NCBI GenBank assembly: GCA_937924845.1
Contig: CALDUQ010000004.1
Location: 1 to 46,575 of the forward strand
Origin: an uncultured Flavobacteriaceae bacterium
GTDB taxonomy: Bacteria > Bacteroidota > Bacteroidia > Flavobacteriales > Flavobacteriaceae
Length of the DNA stretch: 46,575 bases
Reading direction: 5' to 3'
The position numbers were made by a program, and so were the translations under genes. The stretch's first letter is position 1, and every line of letters begins with the position of its first letter. Below the pieces are notes generated by a model. The model was not told the DNA's origin, searched no databases, and was given only the letters and a program-made list of their open reading frames with translations. Positions 1 through 7,659 of the stretch are shown here, piece after piece.

Positions 1-1082
1 CGTATGTTTTTTTTCAAAAATTTAAAACCGAAGAGCGTATTAAAATTGAAACTTGGTCATTAGCACAAAGTAGTTTGTTGGAGGCTAATGATGATTTGAC
101 TGAAGATATTGACCCTATTGTGTTGTTTGCGTATACTAATTTAAATACATCAACACCTATGATTTTGGTTGAGGCCAAAGATGGCAGTATGAGTTTTAAT
201 AATATTGATGATGTTAAAACTAAAGATTCTGTTTATGTTGCTGAGCTTTTAGCTAAGTTTGAAAAAGAAAACACACCTATTCCTATACGCTATAAAGGCG
301 AGTTGTATAGCACAATTTATTATGGTAATTCAGTAGTTTTAAATAAGCTTAAATATTACCCGCTTACTTTAATTTTGGTTATTGGGCTTTTTGGTGCTGT
401 TGCTTTTTTCTTTTACAGAAGTACAAAAGTAGCTTCGCAAAATAAGCTTTGGACAGGTATGGCCAAAGAAACAGCGCATCAAATTGGTACACCATTATCA
501 TCTTTAGTAGGTTGGGCTGAGCTTTTGAAGATAGAAAATGTTAACCCTGAGTATATTACTGAAATTGAAAAAGATATTGATAGGTTAATTATTATTGCTG
601 AGCGATTTAGTAAAATTGGCTCTGTACCAAAGCTCGAAAAAAGTGATATTGTTATAGAAACGATAGAATCTTACGAGTATTTAAAAACTAGGTTTTCAAA
701 CCTTATAGATTTTCAACTAAAAACTATAGAGCCTCCATATTATGTTAATTTAAACAGGCAATTGTTTAGTTGGACTATTGAGAATTTGGTTAAAAATGCC
801 ATTGATGCCATGAAAGGTAAGGGGGTTTTGAAAGTAGTTATAGAAAAAACTAAAAAAGAAGTATTGATTACGATTACCGATACGGGTAAGGGTATCGAAA
901 AAGCCAAGTTTAAAACCATTTTTGAGCCTGGTTACACAAGTAAAAAACGTGGTTGGGGGCTTGGCTTGTCTCTAGCTAAACGTATTATTGAAGATTATCA
1001 TAATGGCAAAATAAAAGTGATTTCGTCTCAAATAAATAAAGGAACTTCAATACAAATAAGTTTAAATGCTTTTATAGATTAG
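1..1082 (+). CDS. Sensor histidine kinase, 5' end outside window
   Basis: C-terminal part of a membrane sensor histidine kinase, which autophosphorylates a histidine and passes the phosphate to a response regulator. The frame is open from base 3, so the gene starts upstream; the TTG at 75 is only an internal codon. Seen: an extracytoplasmic segment, one membrane helix (about 358-415), an H-box ETAHQIGTPLSSLVGW with the phospho-acceptor His codon at 477-479, an N-box NLVKNAIDAM, and G-boxes DTGKGIE and GWGLGLSLA. A second, N-terminal membrane helix is expected outside the window. No HAMP or PAS domain is visible between the membrane helix and the H-box. The stop overlaps the 3' end of the convergent HIT gene by 11 bases. 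Signal and partner regulator cannot be told from here. Confidence 0.9.
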   Translation, partial: YVFFQKFKTEERIKIETWSLAQSSLLEANDDLTEDIDPIVLFAYTNLNTSTPMILVEAKDGSMSFNNIDDVKTKDSVYVAELLAKFEKENTPIPIRYKGELYSTIYYGNSVVLNKLKYYPLTLILVIGLFGAVAFFFYRSTKVASQNKLWTGMAKETAHQIGTPLSSLVGWAELLKIENVNPEYITEIEKDIDRLIIIAERFSKIGSVPKLEKSDIVIETIESYEYLKTRFSNLIDFQLKTIEPPYYVNLNRQLFSWTIENLVKNAIDAMKGKGVLKVVIEKTKKEVLITITDTGKGIEKAKFKTIFEPGYTSKKRGWGLGLSLAKRIIEDYHNGKIKVISSQINKGTSIQISLNAFID

Positions 1083-1461
1083 CCTGTATTGCTTTTGCAG
1101 TAGCAGCAAATTCTTCTGCCGAAAGGCTAACTTTATTGATAAATTGTGCATCTTTCATACTGTTTAACGGTATTAAGTGTACGTGCACATGAGGTACTTC
1201 AAGCCCAATAACGGTCATGCCAATACGTTTGCAATCAATTGTTTTTTCTAAAGCAAAAGCTACTTTTTTAGAAAAAGCCATTAGTTTTAGGTAAGTATCA
1301 TCACTTAAGTCAAAAATTTTGTTAACCTCTTTTTTAGGAATGCAAAGTGTGTGGCCTTTAGCGTTAGGATTAACATCCAAAAAGGCTAAAAACTCTTCGG
1401 TTTCTGCTACTTTATGACAAGGAATTTCGCCGTTTATTATTTTTGTAAAAATTGAGCTCAT
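1072..1461 (-). CDS. HIT family nucleotide-binding protein
   Basis: Small (129 aa) cytoplasmic histidine-triad protein of the Hint branch, a family that hydrolyses nucleoside phosphoramidates and related substrates. The triad HVHVHL is present (H91, H93, H95), followed by the usual IPL, and the N-terminal SIFTKIINGEIPCHKV block is typical of the branch. It lies two bases downstream of greA, so the two are almost certainly co-transcribed, an arrangement I remember as common in Flavobacteriia. Its stop overlaps the convergent histidine kinase. The physiological substrate in bacteria is not known. Confidence 0.92.
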   Translation of the reverse strand: MSSIFTKIINGEIPCHKVAETEEFLAFLDVNPNAKGHTLCIPKKEVNKIFDLSDDTYLKLMAFSKKVAFALEKTIDCKRIGMTVIGLEVPHVHVHLIPLNSMKDAQFINKVSLSAEEFAATAKAIQANL

Positions 1462-1463
1462 AG

Positions 1464-1937
1464 TTATCTTGATATTTCTATAATGTCAAATTTCATAACT
1501 CCAGTAGGCACTGTTATTTCGGCAACGTCTCCTACCGATTTCCCTAAAAGTCCTTTTCCTATAGGTGAATTTACAGATATTTTGCCCGATGATAAATCGG
1601 CCTCCCCATCGGCAACTAATGTATAGGTCATTTCCATGCCATTGGTTTGATTTTTGATTTTTACTTTTGATAACACAAGTGCTTTACTTGCATCAAGTTG
1701 AGATTCGTCAATTAATCTTGCGCCAGATAATGTGCTTTCTAGTTTCGAAATTTTAAGTTCTAATAGGCCCTGTTCTTCTTTTGCAGCATCATATTCGGCA
1801 TTTTCACTCAAATCACCTTTGTCTCTCGCTTCGGCAATTGCTTGTGATACTCTTGGGCGTTCTATGTCTTTTAAGTGACGTAATTCGTTTCTTAATTTTT
1901 TTAATCCTTCTTCTGTATAATAGGAAGCTTTACTCAT
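1464..1937 (-). CDS. greA: Transcription elongation factor GreA
   Basis: GreA enters the RNA polymerase secondary channel and stimulates cleavage of backtracked transcripts, rescuing stalled complexes. 157 aa, the normal length. The N-terminal coiled coil (about 1-75) carries the tip motif GDLSENAEYDAAKEEQG, with acidic tip residues D42 and E45 equivalent to E. coli D41 and E44. The C-terminal FKBP-like domain ends with SPIGKGLLGKSVGD. It is the first gene of a greA-hit operon; its leader has a consensus -7 box at 2040-2047 and a terminator-like hairpin at 2009-2032, suggesting control in the leader. Confidence 0.97.
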   Translation of the reverse strand: MSKASYYTEEGLKKLRNELRHLKDIERPRVSQAIAEARDKGDLSENAEYDAAKEEQGLLELKISKLESTLSGARLIDESQLDASKALVLSKVKIKNQTNGMEMTYTLVADGEADLSSGKISVNSPIGKGLLGKSVGDVAEITVPTGVMKFDIIEISR

Positions 1938-2008
1938 AAATAATATTTTTTTGTTGACTTTGTATAAACCTGATTTTTTAGCACTTAATGTTGTTGTTAA
2001 TCAGGAAT

Positions 2009-2032
2009 AAAAAAATCCCGTATGTACGGGAT
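2009..2032 (-). terminator. Terminator-like hairpin at the 5' end of the greA transcript
   Basis: Arms at 2015-2022 and 2025-2032 (ATCCCGTA / TACGGGAT) form a compact GC-rich stem. Read on the minus strand it is followed by seven U residues (2009-2015), as in an intrinsic terminator; there is no T run on the plus strand. It lies between the greA -7 box and the greA start, so it would be transcribed in the first 20-30 nt of the greA mRNA. It could attenuate greA, protect the 5' end, or stop read-through from the ABC operon. Confidence 0.6.
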
Positions 2033-2039
2033 AATAAAG

Positions 2040-2047
2040 CAAATATA
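2040..2047 (-). promoter_or_regulatory. Promoter -7 box of greA
   Basis: On the minus strand this reads TATATTTG, an exact match to the Bacteroidota -7 consensus TAnnTTTG. No clear TTG -33 element is seen at the expected distance. The start point would fall near 2033-2036, about 100 bases before greA. Confidence 0.5.
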
Positions 2048-2060
2048 CAAAATTTTAGTC

Positions 2061-2068
2061 TAATTTTG
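2061..2068 (+). promoter_or_regulatory. Promoter -7 box of the Rieske-like lipoprotein gene
   Basis: TAATTTTG matches TAnnTTTG and lies 32 bases before the ATG at 2100. No good -33 TTG. It sits back to back with the greA box, so the two promoters are divergent and close. Confidence 0.4.
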
Positions 2069-2099
2069 TTTTGTGATATTTACGTTTTTAAATTTATAA

Positions 2100-2531
2100 A
2101 TGATGAAACATTTTTATATACTAATTGCCTCAATTTTACTATTAACTTGTGATAGCGATAATGAAATAGATCCTAGTTGTAGTTTTTTAACCACAGGGTT
2201 AACTATTAATAGGCAGCTCAATTTAAACTTGCCTCAATTTAGTGATTTGCAATTTACAGGTAATTCTGTTTATCTGCCAGGCCTAGGTAATCAAGGCGTA
2301 ATTGTGGCAAATGTTGGGAATAATTTTTTTGCATGGGATGCTGCCGATCCTAATCATCAAATACAATCATGCTCGGTTTTAGTACCCAATGGCTCTCTGG
2401 CTACCTGTGGTTGTGATGATGAAAATACGTATAGCCTTGTTAATGGTAGGATAAGTGGTGCCGATTTGCCATGCACATTACTTTTTTACAATATAACATT
2501 GCAAGGCAATACCTTGTTTATTCAAAATTAA
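2100..2531 (+). CDS. Small lipoprotein with degenerate Rieske-like domain
   Basis: 143-aa predicted lipoprotein: N-terminal hydrophobic stretch ending LLLTC with lipid-accepting C17 (threonine at -1 is unusual). The rest reads like a Rieske fold: a strand GVIVANVGNNFFAWDAADPNH (split here only as a description of residues 66-86), then C91, then C103-G-C105-D, then ENTYSLVNGRISG, and a final strand ITLQGNTLFI. A true Rieske cluster needs CxH and CxxH; here the corresponding sites read D83-P-N-H86 and C103-G-C105-D106, so a normal [2Fe-2S] cluster is unlikely. From memory, related flavobacterial lipoproteins have the same altered pattern. Fold is inferred; function unknown. Two ATGs are in tandem (2100 and 2103). 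Confidence 0.75.
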   Translation: MMKHFYILIASILLLTCDSDNEIDPSCSFLTTGLTINRQLNLNLPQFSDLQFTGNSVYLPGLGNQGVIVANVGNNFFAWDAADPNHQIQSCSVLVPNGSLATCGCDDENTYSLVNGRISGADLPCTLLFYNITLQGNTLFIQN

Positions 2532-2546
2532 ATTAAAATATTTTTG
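2514..2546 (+). promoter_or_regulatory. Promoter of clpS
   Basis: TTG at 2514-2516, a 22-base spacer and TATTTTTG at 2539-2546 fit the Bacteroidota TTG-N(17-23)-TAnnTTTG pattern. The -33 element lies inside the end of the preceding gene; the start site would be about 30 bases before clpS. Confidence 0.5.
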
Positions 2547-2584
2547 TTAGAATAAGCGTTGTTGTAAATGTATATGAATTAGTT

Positions 2585-2860
2585 ATGAGTGTAAAAGAAC
2601 AAATACTTGAAAAAGTTGTAACAAAAGAAAAAACTACACCGCAAAATGAATTAGTACTTTATAATGATGATGTAAATACTTTTGATCATGTTATTAATGT
2701 GTTAATACATGTGTGTAGTCATACCGCCGAGCAGGCCGAGCAGTGCGCTTTAATTGTTCATTACAAAGGTAAATGTACGGTTAAAACAGGAGTGCTTAAA
2801 GAGTTGAAGCCGCAGTGCGAAAAATTATTGCAAGCAGGTTTGAGCGCAGAAATTATTTAA
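2585..2860 (+). CDS. clpS: ATP-dependent Clp protease adaptor ClpS
   Basis: 91-aa N-recognin that binds the N domain of ClpA-type unfoldases and delivers N-degron proteins to ClpAP. The family core is visible: LVLYNDDVNTFDHVINVLIHVCSHTAEQAEQCALIVHYKGKCTVKTG, cited here by its landmarks NDDVNTFD (substrate-pocket Asn-Asp-Asp, about residues 27-34) and the terminal HYKGKC. Length is within the usual range for the adaptor. It is monocistronic by context: its own promoter upstream and a convergent ABC operon seven bases beyond its stop. Confidence 0.93.
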   Translation: MSVKEQILEKVVTKEKTTPQNELVLYNDDVNTFDHVINVLIHVCSHTAEQAEQCALIVHYKGKCTVKTGVLKELKPQCEKLLQAGLSAEII

Positions 2861-2867
2861 ATTAACA

Positions 2868-3692
2868 TTATAAGTCTCTTTTTTTTAGCAGCATATAAGC
2901 TGCTAAAATAAAAATTAACGTCCAGCCTGTAACCACAATTAATTCATGTGCGTGTACGGCATAATCATATACTAATTCTGTTTTTTCAGCAAATTTGGTC
3001 ATTGCCAATCGTTGTATGGGTTGGTCAATTAGTTTATACATTGACTCAAGCGGAAGTAGGTTTTTAATTCGCCAAGCTATATCCGTAGTGGTGTATTTTG
3101 TAGCAAGTCCAAAAACAATCCATTCAAAAATATAAAGTAAAAATAAAAAGCCTAATGCAAAAGCCGAACGCTTAAGTAACACCCCAAAAAACAGACATAA
3201 ACTAAAAAAGCCTGTAAGTTTTATAAAATAGGCTAGTAAATAATTTAAATCTATAGTTATTAATGACAACTCTGTATAACTTGAGTAATATAAACCTATT
3301 AAAAGCGAAGCTGTGCCTATTAAAAGTGTAGAAATTAATGAAAAAAATACAATGACGTAAAACTTAGATAGTATAAATTCTTTTTTACTTAACCCATCTA
3401 TTAAGTTTTGTTTTATCGTTTTGTTGCTGTATTCATTGCCAATCATGCTAACTACCACAATAGCAAAAAATAATTTAAAATAGGAGGCAAAAAATGTTGT
3501 AATATGCCAAATTAATGGAAAATTAAAAATACCAAGTTCACCTAATTCTAGTGTAAAAAAGCCAAAAAAATCAATTTTAATTGAGGCTAATATAAGTACA
3601 GTAAAAGGAAGTATAAATGATATAAAAATTAAAACTTTGCTAGAACGATTAAGCCATAGTTTTTGAAGTTCAAGTTGAAGTAACCTTAGCAT
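2868..3692 (-). CDS. ABC transporter permease (ABC-2 type)
   Basis: 274-aa integral membrane protein with about six hydrophobic segments (first around residues 18-40, last around 250-268) and the beginning LRLLQLELQKLWLNRSSK typical of ABC-2 permeases that pair with BcrA-like ATPases. It lies 18 bases after the ATPase gene on the same strand and is presumably the membrane half of the same exporter. Such pairs move peptides, antibiotics or lipids outward, or act in gliding and Na+ export; the substrate cannot be read from sequence. Confidence 0.85.
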   Translation of the reverse strand: MLRLLQLELQKLWLNRSSKVLIFISFILPFTVLILASIKIDFFGFFTLELGELGIFNFPLIWHITTFFASYFKLFFAIVVVSMIGNEYSNKTIKQNLIDGLSKKEFILSKFYVIVFFSLISTLLIGTASLLIGLYYSSYTELSLITIDLNYLLAYFIKLTGFFSLCLFFGVLLKRSAFALGFLFLLYIFEWIVFGLATKYTTTDIAWRIKNLLPLESMYKLIDQPIQRLAMTKFAEKTELVYDYAVHAHELIVVTGWTLIFILAAYMLLKKRDL

Positions 3693-3710
3693 ATTGTTGT
3701 TTTTATTAAG

Positions 3711-4607
3711 TTATTGTTTTTCTGTAAGTTTTAAAAATTGTTCTTCAAGGCTTTCCTTTCGTTTTACTAAATGCGATAGTACAATATTATTTTTTATCAG
3801 CATGGCGTTAAATTCGGCAGCATCCATGTCGGTGTTTAAGTAGGCGATTATAAGGTCATTGTTTGTTTTGGTAGCTTTGATGTTATTATGAGCTTTTAAA
3901 AATTCAAGTAATTGGTTATGGTTATTTGTTTTAAGTTCAAAAAAACCCTGAGTTGATATCATTTCATCTACTCTGCCATCGTAAAGTTTTTTCCCTTTTT
4001 GTAGTACTAAAACGTGACTGCATACTTTTTCAACCTCATCAAGTAAGTGTGATGCTAATAAAATTGTTGTGCCGTTGCTGGCAATAGTTTTTATGATTTC
4101 GCGTATTTGATGTATGCCTTGCGGGTCAAGCCCGTTTGTGGGTTCATCCAAAATTAATATTTCAGGATCATTTAATAGGGCAGATGCTATAGCTAGGCGC
4201 TGTTTCATCCCTAGTGAGTAGGTGCTAAATTTGCTGTTTTTTCGGTTTAGTAAACCAACAATTTTTAACTTTTCGTCAATTTTAATATGACTAACACCCT
4301 TAATTTTACACACTAGTTTTAAATTTTGTTCGGCGGTCATGTAGGGGTAAAAATTGGGTCGCTCAATAATAGCACCTACTTTTTTTAATGCCTCATGAGT
4401 TGAGGTTGTACCATCAAACCAGCTAAATTCGCCCATCGTTTTATTAACTACATTTAATGCAATGCCAAGTGTGGTTGATTTGCCACTTCCGTTAGGCCCT
4501 AAAATACCATAAACATTACCTTTGTGTATAGTGAATGACAAATTATTTACAGCTACTAAATTGCCGTATTTTTTTGTAAGGTTGCTAATGCTTAAAATAG
4601 GATCCAA
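3711..4607 (-). CDS. ABC transporter ATP-binding protein (BcrA type)
   Basis: 298-aa ATPase of an ABC-2 exporter. Walker A GPNGSGKST (37-45), signature YSLGMKQR (130-137, the LSGGQ variant normal in BcrA-like ATPases), Walker B ILILDEP (D154, E155), and switch H187 in LLASH. The C-terminal 80 residues are an accessory domain. The start is TTG at 4605-4607: an in-frame TAA lies at 4611-4613, so no upstream ATG is possible, and the next Met is too far inside the domain. Shares its upstream region with the divergent kinase-like gene; an 18-bp palindrome there (4660-4677) may be its operator. Confidence 0.93.
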   Translation of the reverse strand: MDPILSISNLTKKYGNLVAVNNLSFTIHKGNVYGILGPNGSGKSTTLGIALNVVNKTMGEFSWFDGTTSTHEALKKVGAIIERPNFYPYMTAEQNLKLVCKIKGVSHIKIDEKLKIVGLLNRKNSKFSTYSLGMKQRLAIASALLNDPEILILDEPTNGLDPQGIHQIREIIKTIASNGTTILLASHLLDEVEKVCSHVLVLQKGKKLYDGRVDEMISTQGFFELKTNNHNQLLEFLKAHNNIKATKTNNDLIIAYLNTDMDAAEFNAMLIKNNIVLSHLVKRKESLEEQFLKLTEKQ

Positions 4608-4659
4608 AATTTATGTTTTTAATTAAAGATGAGTTAAATATATTAACTTGACTTTATTA

Positions 4660-4677
4660 TGTGTAAATTGTTACACA
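4660..4677. promoter_or_regulatory. 18-bp palindrome, possible operator
   Basis: TGTGTAA-attg-TTACACA: two perfect 7-base arms with a 4-base spacer, in the middle of the 91-base divergent gap between the ABC exporter and the kinase-like gene. The size and symmetry suit a dimeric helix-turn-helix repressor. No such regulator is encoded next to it, so this is a guess from symmetry and position. Confidence 0.35.
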
Positions 4678-4698
4678 AAAAGTGATATTTATTTATAA

Positions 4699-5784
4699 GT
4701 GATGAATGAAGAACGATTAATGTCTAAAAAAAAACCTGCTTATCCTATTAAAGCAGATCTTAATGATTATTTAGTTCAATATAATCGTACTATAGAAATA
4801 CCTGTGTTTTATGATGATTTATTGAGGTTTACAGGGTCAATAGTGGTTTATGACGACAATGAAGAAGATACACTTTGGGTAAGAGTGTATTATCCCGAGT
4901 TTGAAAGAGAAGAAATTGATGCGAGTTTAAAAAAAGTATACTCTATTTTGCATAGTGATGGTAATGATGCCATTATGGATTATTTAAATGTGGACGCTGT
5001 TGATTACTGCACGTTTGGCAACTCTAAACCTTTTAGAATAAAAATTAGAAACGTGCTTAATGATAATTACACCTATTTTTATGTAAAAAAAGCCGATGCA
5101 TCTCGAGTATATGGGCTAGAGTTAGAGCATATGTTATCACCCTATAATTTAAATTTTTTAGTTTATAAAGATACGCTTATTGAAGAGCATATAGCAGGTA
5201 TACCTGGTGATGTGTTTATAAAAGATATGCTGCCTAAGTGTACCGAATCAGAAAAAGCGCAACTAGCCAAAGAGTTTGTGAAGTTTAATGAGCGGTGTAT
5301 GATTAGGCTTTTGGGTGATATGCGATCATATAATTATGTTATTGTGCCTACGCACGATTTTGATCATGTTGTGTATAAAATACGAGCAATAGATTTTGAT
5401 CAGCAATGCTTTGAAGGGAAATTTAATGTATACCGGCCGCAATTTTTTAAAGAAAATTTTAAAATGGTTGATTTGGTTAAAAATAAACTAAAAAAACAGT
5501 CGGTAAATCAATATAAAATAGAGGAACGCTCAATTGTTGCTAAACGTATTATTAGCTGGGAAACGCGAATTGAAAAATTGGTAACTATTTGTAAAACCGA
5601 CACGATATCAATCGAAAAAAATATTACCCAACTAAAAATGCAGATTTATAAGTATGTTACCGATGTTAAATTTAAAAACGCCCAAAGCATGGGCGAAGTT
5701 TTAGAACATTCGTTAGATTTTGTAAAACGCAATTATGAAACCGTAAGTATGCAACAAATTATCGAAAGCCGCTTTGATAATTAA
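4699..5784 (+). CDS. Uncharacterised protein with protein-kinase-like fold
   Basis: 361-aa cytoplasmic protein with no standard family name I recognise. Residues 110-240 read like an aminoglycoside-phosphotransferase/HipA-type kinase: a strand YFYVKK (K130/K131, ATP lysine position), a helix with E141/E143, strands and hinge NFLVYKDTLIEEHIAGIPG (151-169), then a catalytic loop LLGDMRSYNYV with D207 and N212 at the canonical +5 spacing, and AIDFDQQ with D232 in the metal-binding DFG position. The N-terminal 100 residues and the basic C-terminal helices (255-350) are unassigned. Start options: GTG 4699, ATG 4702 or ATG 4720; the last gives MSKKKPAYPIK. Divergent from the ABC pair, and ends three bases before the convergent aldo/keto reductase. 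Confidence 0.7.
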   Translation: MMNEERLMSKKKPAYPIKADLNDYLVQYNRTIEIPVFYDDLLRFTGSIVVYDDNEEDTLWVRVYYPEFEREEIDASLKKVYSILHSDGNDAIMDYLNVDAVDYCTFGNSKPFRIKIRNVLNDNYTYFYVKKADASRVYGLELEHMLSPYNLNFLVYKDTLIEEHIAGIPGDVFIKDMLPKCTESEKAQLAKEFVKFNERCMIRLLGDMRSYNYVIVPTHDFDHVVYKIRAIDFDQQCFEGKFNVYRPQFFKENFKMVDLVKNKLKKQSVNQYKIEERSIVAKRIISWETRIEKLVTICKTDTISIEKNITQLKMQIYKYVTDVKFKNAQSMGEVLEHSLDFVKRNYETVSMQQIIESRFDN

Positions 5785-5787
5785 TAA

Positions 5788-6822
5788 TCAAGGCGCTGGG
5801 TTTGGTATAGCGGCATGTATTGCATTAATTTGTTTTAATACATCCTCACTTAAAGTTATATCTATGCTACTTAAATTTTCTTTGAGTTGGTTTAGGTTGG
5901 TTGCGCCAATAATATTACTAGTTACAAAGGGTCTTTGGTTTACAAACGCTAATGCCATTTGAGTTAACGACATGTTGTTGCTTTCGGCTAGTTGTAAATA
6001 ATGTTTTGTTGCATTAGTAGCTTGTTCGCTGCTATAGCGTGCAAACCGAGGAAATAATTTTAATCGTGCATTATCGTTTTCAATACCTTTAATGTATTTT
6101 CCAGATAACACACCAAATCCTAGTGGTGAGTAGGCAAGTAATCCAATGTTTTCGCGATGCGAAACTTCAGCTAAGTCGCCTTCAAAAGTGCGATTTAATA
6201 ATGAGTAGGCATTTTGTATGGTTATGGGTTGAGGTAAATTATGTTGCTTAGCCTCTTGTATGTAACGCATTGTGCCCCATGCCTTTTCGTTTGATAAGCC
6301 GATATGTCTAATCTTTCCGGTTTTAACTTGATCGTTTAATGAATTGAGAATTTCATTAAAATTATCATTCCATTTTTCGTTAGCATTGTGTTTGTAATCA
6401 CGTACACCAAAAAAGTTAGTTTGTCGCTCAGGCCAATGTAATTGGTATAAATCAATATAATCGGTTTGTAAGCGCTTTAATTCGTTGTTAATAGCCTCAT
6501 TAATTGCAGTTTTGCAAAAGCCTGTAGTACGTATATGTGCAGTGTAGTCGCCTGGGCCTGCAATTTTTGAAGCAATTACAAGTTTGTCTCTATTTTGTGT
6601 TTTAAGCCAGTTGCCTAAAATTGTACTGGTTTTTCCTTGTGTTTCGGCTGTCGCCGGAACAGGATAAAGCTCGGCAGTATCAATAAAATTAACACCATTA
6701 TCAATGGCATAATCTAGTTGTTGGTGGCCTTCTTTTTCGGTGTTTTGGTTGCCCCATGTCATGGTGCCAAGGCAAATTTTACTTACTTTTATAGTGGTAT
6801 TAGGTAACGTAGTATATTTCAT
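5788..6822 (-). CDS. NADP(H)-dependent aldo/keto reductase, Tas-like
   Basis: 344-aa aldo/keto reductase closely resembling E. coli Tas (346 aa) in its start (LGTMTWGNQN), the block IDTAELYPVPATAETQGKTS (residues 47-66) and QTDYIDLYQLHWPER. The catalytic tetrad is complete: D48, Y53, K86, H129. Enzymes of the group reduce aldehydes and ketones with NADPH on a TIM barrel; the natural substrate is unknown. It follows xth by 12 bases on the same strand and is probably co-transcribed with it. Confidence 0.9.
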   Translation of the reverse strand: MKYTTLPNTTIKVSKICLGTMTWGNQNTEKEGHQQLDYAIDNGVNFIDTAELYPVPATAETQGKTSTILGNWLKTQNRDKLVIASKIAGPGDYTAHIRTTGFCKTAINEAINNELKRLQTDYIDLYQLHWPERQTNFFGVRDYKHNANEKWNDNFNEILNSLNDQVKTGKIRHIGLSNEKAWGTMRYIQEAKQHNLPQPITIQNAYSLLNRTFEGDLAEVSHRENIGLLAYSPLGFGVLSGKYIKGIENDNARLKLFPRFARYSSEQATNATKHYLQLAESNNMSLTQMALAFVNQRPFVTSNIIGATNLNQLKENLSSIDITLSEDVLKQINAIHAAIPNPAP

Positions 6823-6834
6823 AATATAAGGTTG

Positions 6835-7593
6835 TTAGTCTATTTCTAATAAAATAGGGCAATGATCGCTGTGTACCGCTTCGGTTAAAATAACTGCACG
6901 TTTTAAGCGTTTTTCCATTGCGGTAGTGGTCATAGCGTAATCTAATCGCCAACCTTTATTGTTAGCTCTAGAGTTTGCACGGTAACTCCACCATGAAAAC
7001 TGCTGTGTTGTTGGGTTTAAGTGTCTAAAGGAGTCTATAAACCCACTTTTGGTAAAAGCAGATAACCATTGTCGCTCTTCGGGTAAAAATCCAGAGACAC
7101 CTTTCATTTTAGGGTTATGTATGTCAATCTCTTCATGACAAATGTTATAGTCGCCACAAACAATTAAATTAGGAATGCTCTTTTTTAATTCCGATAGGTA
7201 AATTAAAATATCATCCATATATTTAAATTTGAAATCTAATCGCTCAGCATTAGTGCCAGATGGCAGATACATGCTCATTACAGATACGTCGTCAAAGTCA
7301 GCTCTAATATTTCGACCTTCAAAATCCATATAGTCAATGCCTGTACCATATTCAACGTGATTTGGTTTGGTTTTGCAAAGTAAAGCTACACTACTGTAGC
7401 CTTTTTTTTGAGCGCTAAACCAATAGTTGTATTTGTATCCAGCGGCTTCAAATAGGCTTAAATCTAATTGTTCTTTGTGGGCCTTGGTTTCTTGAATACA
7501 AACCACATCAGGATTAGCGGCAATGAGCCAATCGATAAATCCTTTTTTTAAAGCAGCTCTAATGCCGTTAACGTTGTAAGAAATGATTTTCAT
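6835..7593 (-). CDS. xth: Exodeoxyribonuclease III
   Basis: 252-aa AP endonuclease/3'-5' exonuclease of the exonuclease III family, acting in base excision repair. Seen: MKIISYNVNGIRAALKKG with N7, CIQETKAH with metal ligand E35, GDYNICHEEIDI (catalytic Asp and Asn), WSYRANSRANNKGWRLDY, and the terminal SDHCPI with D243-H244. Length is normal. A -7 box (7619-7626) precedes it; the Tas-like reductase gene follows closely. Confidence 0.95.
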   Translation of the reverse strand: MKIISYNVNGIRAALKKGFIDWLIAANPDVVCIQETKAHKEQLDLSLFEAAGYKYNYWFSAQKKGYSSVALLCKTKPNHVEYGTGIDYMDFEGRNIRADFDDVSVMSMYLPSGTNAERLDFKFKYMDDILIYLSELKKSIPNLIVCGDYNICHEEIDIHNPKMKGVSGFLPEERQWLSAFTKSGFIDSFRHLNPTTQQFSWWSYRANSRANNKGWRLDYAMTTTAMEKRLKRAVILTEAVHSDHCPILLEID

Positions 7594-7618
7594 GAACTAA
7601 ATGTTAGTTGTAACTAAA

Positions 7619-7626
7619 CAAAAATA
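7619..7626 (-). promoter_or_regulatory. Promoter -7 box of xth
   Basis: Minus strand TATTTTTG matches TAnnTTTG, 26 bases before the xth ATG. No -33 TTG at a suitable distance. Confidence 0.4.
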
Positions 7627-7659
7627 ACAAATGATAATGTAAATAACAGATACTTTAAC

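Noticed and set aside
75-1082. Full-length histidine kinase starting at TTG 75
   Set aside because: The same frame is open to the left edge of the window and continues the family sequence, so the true start lies outside.
5774-5962. 62-aa plus-strand ORF over the end of the aldo/keto reductase gene
   Set aside because: Antisense to a conserved coding region with no supporting features.
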